Shown here: piece after piece, positions 46,672 to 64,000 of the stretch | How the letters are laid out: each line of letters begins with the position of its first letter | Numbering within the stretch: position 1 is the first letter of the stretch | Source of the DNA: Apus apus | Taxonomy: Eukaryota > Chordata > Aves > Apodiformes > Apodidae | Direction of reading: 5' to 3' | Assembly: GCF_020740795.1 (NCBI RefSeq) | Contig: NC_067301.1 | Span: forward strand, 6,834,501 to 6,898,500 | DNA length: 64,000 nucleotides | Notes under the pieces: generated by a model | Seen by the model: the letters and a program-made list of their open reading frames with translations, nothing else | Database searches by the model: none | What the model was told of the DNA's origin: nothing | Translations under genes and position numbers: made by a program

Positions 46672-47196
46672 AACTGTGGTGCTGATAACTGTGTCCAGTT
46701 CTGGAGCCCCCAACATGAGGACATGGAGCTGTTGGAGAGAGTCCAGAGGAGGCCACAAAGATGATGGGAGGGCTGGAGCAGCTCTGCTCTGGAGCCAGGC
46801 TGGGAGAGTTGGGGTGTTCAGCCTGGAGAAGAGAAGGCTCCAGGGAGACCTTAGAGCACCTTCCAGTGCCTGAAGGGGCTCCAGGAAAGCTGGGGAGGGG
46901 CTTGGGACAAGGGCAGGGATGGAGAGGACAAGGAGGAATGGATTAAAACTGGAAGAGGGGAGATTTAAGTTGGACATGAGGAGAAAATTCTTCCCTGTGA
47001 GGGTGGTGAGAGCCTGGCCCAGGTTGCCCAGGGAAGCTGTGGCTGCCCCATCCCTGGCAGTGTTGAAGGGCAGGTTGGATGGGGCTTGGAGCAGCCTGGG
47101 CTGGTGGGAGGTGTCCCTGCCCATGCAGGGGTTGGATCTGGATGATCTTGAAGGTCCCTCCAACCCAAACCAGTCTGGGATTCGATGATTCTATGA
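46672..47196 (+). mobile_element. CR1 3' copy directly after ZMYND12
   Basis: About 525 nt, starting 42 nt after the ZMYND12 poly(A) signal and ending GATTCGATGATTCTATGA. Confidence 0.9.
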
Positions 47197-49749
47197 AAAC
47201 AAGAAGGGTTACAAGCTTTTCCGGTCCTTTCTGCTGCCACCATCTTCCCGGACGTGTCCCTTCCCCCGTCAAGGTGTCTGAACATGACACCTTTCCTCCC
47301 GGTTCCTGTTCCCGTGGGGCTCCCAGCCCCTGCAGCCTGTTGGGGAACAACAGCTCCGGGTGGGGGGGGGGGGAAGCACAAGCGCCACGCGCTGCAGGAG
47401 TCATTAATGATTGATGAACAGGCAAACAGCCTCTGACGTCCTCGCATTGTCTGGCCAGACGCAGGCACCAGCTGAGGGTGTTTGTCACCAGTTTCCTCAA
47501 TTCCCTTCCAGTCTGATGAGGGAGATACCAGGGAGGGGCTGGGAGGGACGCAGGGAGGGTCTTCACTGCCTACCTGCCTGAGCTGGGGGACACCTGCTCC
47601 CCAGGACAACACCTGCTTGGGCATGCTCAGGTGTTGCCCCCCAGCTCCGTCCCCGGGCGTTCCTGCCCGGTTCCTGCGGTGCTTTAGAGGAGTCTGGGCG
47701 CTCTGGGCGCTGAGGGACTCGAGAACTTGCATCCAGGTGGAATCACGACAGCAGCACGAGGGACTCTAGAGAAAGGGGCACAAAGCCAGACAGATCCAAC
47801 CAGAGCTTCCCACCCAACCAGAGGTGGTTTCCTCACGGCTGGGAGCTCAGCAGCGGGCAGGCATCCCCTTAGCTCTGACACCGGCCGCAAGGGGAGGACG
47901 TCCTGTCAGCCCTGACCAGGCTCTCGTGGCCTTCCTCCCCAGGGAGCAGGGAGAAGCCGGGCAGGGCAGAGGGTCCATGTGCTCCTGGGGGTGAAGGACA
48001 TGAGAGAAGGGCCGGCAGGACCCCTGGGAGAGCAGGGCAGGACGGGAGCCGGGTGCAGGCGCGGGAGCATGTGACAGCCTCGCGCTGCTGGGCGAGAGGT
48101 GAAGGGAAACTTGCCCTGCTGCTGAGGGCTGGATTCAGCTGAGCTTTAAGCCCACGATTAAGTCTCATTTACTTCAGGAGGATTTATGAGTGCATTTAAT
48201 TGCCTCGCTGAATTGGGCCGGAGTCAAGTACGGTTTTGAAACGCTTCGTCAAGCTGGGACCTGAGCAATGAGCAGGGGTTGCTGCTGCTGGTGCAGGGAA
48301 AGCTGCTGCTCCAGCCCCTGTCACTGCACGGGGGGGGTGCTGGCCGGGGGGCCCTGCAGCAGACAGGCCACGGGGGACACCTTCAAACCCCCGTTGGGAG
48401 GCACTGGGGGACACGTTCCACCCCCAGCAGGTCTCCCCACAGCTGGAGCAGCAGGCTGGGTGGGGGATGCCTGGGGACAGCTCCTGCTGGCACAGCGCCC
48501 CGGGGCACCGAGGATTTGGGTCACGGTGGCCGGGGATTTGGAGCTGCGGGCTCTGGTGGTGGCAGTAATCCCTGGGGACACTGCAGCCAGGCTGAGCCCG
48601 TGGGACATGCTGGGCCCGGAGTCACTGCTCCTGCCTGTTGAGCACAGGAAAAATTGTCATCTTTAGATGATCTTTAAGGTCCTTTCCAACTGTAACGATT
48701 CTATGTGGTAGAGTTCCCTGCTCATGGCAGGGGGGGGTTGGAACGAGATGATCTTTAAGGTCCCTCCCGACCTTAGAGATTCTATGAAAATACAGCATGA
48801 AAATGAAGTGTGTGGAGCTGAGCATCTCTAGGAGCAGAGCTGGGCAAGGGAAACGTTAGTGCAGGGGATGAGAAGGGCCCTGGCAAATAAGCAACGTTTT
48901 TGGGAGCTGTGAAAAGATTTTACAAGAGCTGTTCCCTCCGCCAGGCTGGAACAGCTGCTTCCAGCACCCACACTTCAGGGCAAAGAGATGTTCCAATAAA
49001 TGGAAAAAAAGCCTGAAGTGACCAGGCTCAGCGTTTCTTTGCCCAAAAGTGTTCAGACTTGCAGCTCTGGCACCTTGTCAGTGCAAGTGGAAAGACAGAA
49101 AGAAGCCGACAAGAAGTGGCAACCACCTTCCTGCCCAGCTCTGCTGGGGTGCTGGCAGCCTGAGGGAAGAGCTCTGGCCCCAAGCAGAGGAGCTCCACGG
49201 CCACGGGAAAACGCAGGGGGCAGGTCTGGGGTCCAGCAGGGGCTGGAGCAGCTCAGGGCTCCCCCCCCAAGCACCCACGGCAGGTGGTGGGGCCCAAGGA
49301 CTGCACCCGGTTGCACCCCCAGGGAGGGTGTTTGCAGAGGGAGGTGCTGGAGGGTTGTTCCCAGGGAGGAGAAGCTTTGCAGGGACACGCACCCACTGGC
49401 CAAACCAGGGGGAGCTGGGTGGGGGGACCCACTGCTCCCTGCAGGACGTGTCTTGTCTCCATGGGTGGCTCCAACCCGGAGCCAGGAGCTCCAGAGGGAG
49501 CAAACCCCAAACGGAGGGAAGACTCTGCCAGCCACGTCCCCAGCCCCGGGGCTCCCCAGCAGCTCCAGCCAGGGGGTTAATCCCCCCTCTCTGCCGCCAG
49601 GTGCTGCGGGGAACAAAAACAGAGTTCAAGTCCCACCGGGATGAGGCTGCGGGTGCTGGAAGGGGCTGGGAGAGGCAGAACCAACCCCCTCCCAGCGCTG
49701 GGTGAGGGGCAGGGGAAGCCTGGCTGAGCCGGAAGAAAAGGCACAGGAC
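47197..49749. other. Intergenic region between ZMYND12 and SLC2A1 3' ends
   Basis: GC-rich unique sequence with one CR1 piece (48656-48788). Long ORFs at 49000-49700 overlap on both strands with low-complexity composition and no domain, so none is called. Confidence 0.5.
48656..48788 (+). mobile_element. Two short CR1 3' ends in tandem
   Basis: The CR1 terminal motif GATGATCTTTAAGGTCC occurs twice, near 48665 and 48748, each followed by GATTCTATG. This is a local duplication or two nested insertions. Confidence 0.75.
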
Positions 49750-49769
49750 GGGGTCGCTGCACATTCTCC

Positions 49770-49775
49770 TTTATT
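49770..49775 (-). terminator. SLC2A1: SLC2A1 poly(A) signal
   Basis: AATAAA on the minus strand (GACAATAAAGGAG); cleavage is expected near 49750. Confidence 0.75.
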
Positions 49776-50120
49776 GTCACACACCTCACACCCGCCCTCC
49801 TCTTGGCACTTCTTCGCAGGGATGTGTTGCACACAAAGCCCACACCGGGGCGGGGGGGGGAAGGGCTGTGCTGCACCGACAGGCCAGTTCAGCACAGGGG
49901 GCTTTCTTTCTTCTTTCTTCCCCCACCCCGACACCTTTCTCTTCTTCCAAGTGTGGCCACCTCCAAACCAGACAAATAAATAAAAAAAAAAGAAGAATGC
50001 TATTTAAAAACAACTGGTCTGTGGCTTGGGGGATGGGGCAGCTGTGGCTGCAGGCAGGGAGGGGGGACGTGCTTTGTGAGGGGGAGTTTTTGTTCAGTTT
50101 TGTTGAAAAAGGACCGTATT

Positions 50121-50156
<36 letters not shown>

Positions 50157-51247
50157 TCTCTTTTTTTTTTTTTCCTATTTTTTTAACATACTACAGCCTG
50201 AACTTCAGTGCAATAGGTACAACTACAGTGCAGGTAATGAACGATACAAAAGTCATCCTAACCCTGTCCAAGCTGCTCCTCAATGGCTATAGAAACTAAC
50301 CCTTGGCTTCTGTACCTTTTTGTGTACATTATACAACGTGAATACAGAATATTTACAGTACTTTTGCTTGTCAAATCAGAAACGCTATAACTTAAAACAT
50401 CTACTATTAACAACCATTGAACAAAAATATATATAATATAAATATCTTCCAGTCTATACACAGAGCAGGGAATGGATGGAGCCGCGGGATGATGGATCTG
50501 AGGGGAGGGGGGGGGGTTTGGGGGTTGGCTCCGCCGGCGCTTTCGTGTCAGGCAAATATTGCCGAGATTAACCCAAAAACAAGAGCCACGCCCCCCCCCT
50601 GCCCCCAAGGCTCTCCCCACCTCTCCTGGGTGGAATTCAGGCAAAGGAGAAGGGAGAAGCCACCAGCAGAGATGCTGCAGCCTCACAAGGCTCCTGACCC
50701 ACCACCATCCACCAACCCGCCGGGGGCATCAAACCAGCCAGAAACGCTTTAAAAAACAAAACAAAAGAAAAACTGTGGGGTTGGTTTGTTTTTTCTTTAA
50801 AAAAAAAAAAATTATATAGAGAGAGTCGGTTGAGATTTAGTCAATTTTACATGATTTTTCCTACGATTAGAACGTTAAAAAGAAGAAAAAAAAGAAGTTC
50901 CAGCTTTAAAAACCTCCTGCTACGTGATTTCTTCGTCGAAAACCTGTCGCGTCGGTAAAAACCTCCCGCTGGGGGGGCTGGGGAGCAGGGGGTGGCTTTG
51001 AAATCCTGGACGCGAAACCAGCTAAAAAAAATGAGGGGAAACGGTTTCTAGCAGGGAGGGGGGGAAAAAAAACCAAAAAAACAAAAAACAACCCAATAAA
51101 AATAAAAATAATAATAATAAAATAGGTCAGTCTGTCCCCGAGAAGCCGGTGGGGGAGCCCGGAGCGGGGTCGGGCCCCGCGGCCTCGGTCCCCGGTGTCT
51201 GTACAAAGGGTTTAAAAACGAACCCCCCCCAGGCTGGGGAGGGTGGG
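49776..51247 (-). other. SLC2A1: SLC2A1 3' UTR
   Basis: About 1.47 kb from the stop codon to the poly(A) signal. On the mRNA strand it has AU-rich stretches just after the stop (ATTATTATTATTTTTATT, around 51105-51125) and further AT-rich tracts at 50330-50450, the kind of sequence through which mammalian GLUT1 mRNA stability is controlled. A (GA)n tract lies at 50118-50162. Confidence 0.75.
50118..50162 (-). repeat. SLC2A1: (GA)n microsatellite in the SLC2A1 3' UTR
   Basis: About 21 CT/GA units with one interruption (CTGTCT), next to a poly-T run on the plus strand. Confidence 0.95.
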
Positions 51248-63178
<11,931 letters not shown>

Positions 63179-63470
63179 GGCGGCCGCGGGGCGGGGAGCG
63201 GGAGCGGCGCGGAGCGGAGCGGGGCGGCGCGCGGGGCGGCGGGGGCATCGGAGCGGCTTAAGAGCGCGGGGGGCGCGGGAGGCGGGCGCTGATTGGCTGG
63301 GGCGGGGAGGGGGCGGGGCCACGGGGCGGGGAGAGGGGGCGGGGCCGGGAGGAGGGGGCGGGGCGAGGAGGGGCGTGAGGGGGGGTGTGGGGGGGGCGGG
63401 GGAGGGGCGGGGGGGGGAAGCGCGTGCGGGGCTGCACGTGGGACGGGCGGGGGGGGAGGGGGCACGTGTG
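63179..63470 (-). promoter_or_regulatory. SLC2A1: SLC2A1 promoter: CCAAT, TTAAG, GC boxes, two CACGTG
   Basis: Upstream of the ATG on the minus strand: a TATA-like TCTTAAG near 63257-63263, a CCAAT box (CAGCCAATCAGCG, 63291-63303), many GGGGCGGGG Sp1-type boxes to about 63415, and two CACGTG E-boxes at 63435-63440 and 63463-63468. GLUT1 is a known HIF1 and MYC target, so the E-boxes are plausible response elements. That is inference. Confidence 0.7.
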
Positions 63471-64000
63471 TGCGCGTGAGTGTGTGAACATGTGTGTGAA
63501 CATGTGTGTGTACGTGTGTGTACATGTGTGTGAACATCTGTGTGCGCGTGTGAGTGTGCGTGTGTGTACATGTGTGTACGTGTGTGTGTGCGTGTGTGTG
63601 TGCGTGTGTGTGTGCATGTGTGTGCGTGTGTGTGTACATGTGTGTGAACCTGTGTGTGTACGTGTGTGTACATGTGTGTGAACATCTGTGTGCGCGTGTG
63701 AGTGTGCGTGTGTGTACGTGTGTGTACATGTGTGTGTGCGTGTGTGTGTGCGTGTGTGTACGTGTGTGTGTACGTGTGTGTACATGTGTGTGTGCGTGTG
63801 TGTGTGCGTGTGTGTACATGTGTGTGTACGTGTGTGTACATGTGTGTGTACAAGTGTGTGCACGTGTGTGTACATGTGTGTGTGCATGTGTGTGTACGTG
63901 TGTGTACATGTGTGTGAACATCTGTGTGCGCGTGTGTGTACATGTGTTTGCACGTGTGTGTGTACGTGTGTGTACGTGTGTGTGTACGTGTGTGTACATG
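63469..64000 (+). repeat. GT-rich satellite upstream of SLC2A1
   Basis: (GTGTGTAC/ATGTGTGTG)n reaching the window edge. A longer unit with GAACATCTG recurs at 63532, 63680 and 63916, so there is higher-order structure. Alternating purine-pyrimidine throughout, with Z-DNA potential. The His/Thr-rich and Cys/Val-rich frames through it are not genes. Confidence 0.97.

Noticed and set aside
49000-49764. Overlapping long ORFs on both strands between ZMYND12 and SLC2A1
   Set aside because: Low-complexity GC-rich sequence open in several frames on both strands; no splice or poly(A) pattern fits.

Overview
The window is avian nuclear DNA. It carries many 3' ends of CR1 (chicken repeat 1) LINEs, an ERVL-like LTR of a bird type, compact introns, GC-rich promoters and a GLUT1 protein that, as far as I remember chicken GLUT1, is nearly identical to it. 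The species cannot be fixed from the sequence.

Layout. (1) 0.7-6 kb: a three-exon guanylin-family prohormone gene (GUCA2A-like) on the minus strand. (2) 6.5-8.5 kb: a solo ERVL-like LTR followed by a CR1 copy. (3) 8.8-12.5 kb: an unrecognised plus-strand coiled-coil gene of five exons whose splice sites and phases all fit. (4) 13.7-15.2 kb: a G-rich minisatellite and a CpG-rich promoter with five CCAAT boxes and two divergent TATA-like boxes; its transcript is unclear. (5) 15.7-29.9 kb: thirteen phase-consistent coiled-coil exons on the minus strand, called CCDC30, cut at the 5' side by an assembly gap (29918-30010). (6) 30.6-31.1 kb: exon 1 of PPCS (minus), sharing a CpG-island promoter head-to-head with ZMYND12 (plus, 31.2-46.6 kb). 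A lone terminal exon with its own poly(A) signal lies antisense inside ZMYND12 intron 2. (7) 49.7-63.2 kb: a complete ten-exon SLC2A1 (GLUT1) on the minus strand, tail-to-tail with ZMYND12, with its promoter and an upstream GT-rich satellite at the window's end.

The genes do not form one pathway. PPCS (coenzyme A synthesis) and ZMYND12 (sperm flagellum/axoneme) share a promoter with paired ETS sites and a perfect RFX X-box, which suits one housekeeping and one ciliary partner. SLC2A1 is the glucose uniporter. The guanylin-like peptide is expected to activate guanylate cyclase C in gut or kidney. PPCS, ZMYND12, CCDC30 and guanylin are also neighbours in mammals, but here in a different order.

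Exon borders were found by eye from GT/AG sites, reading phase and remembered family sequences; no alignment was run.
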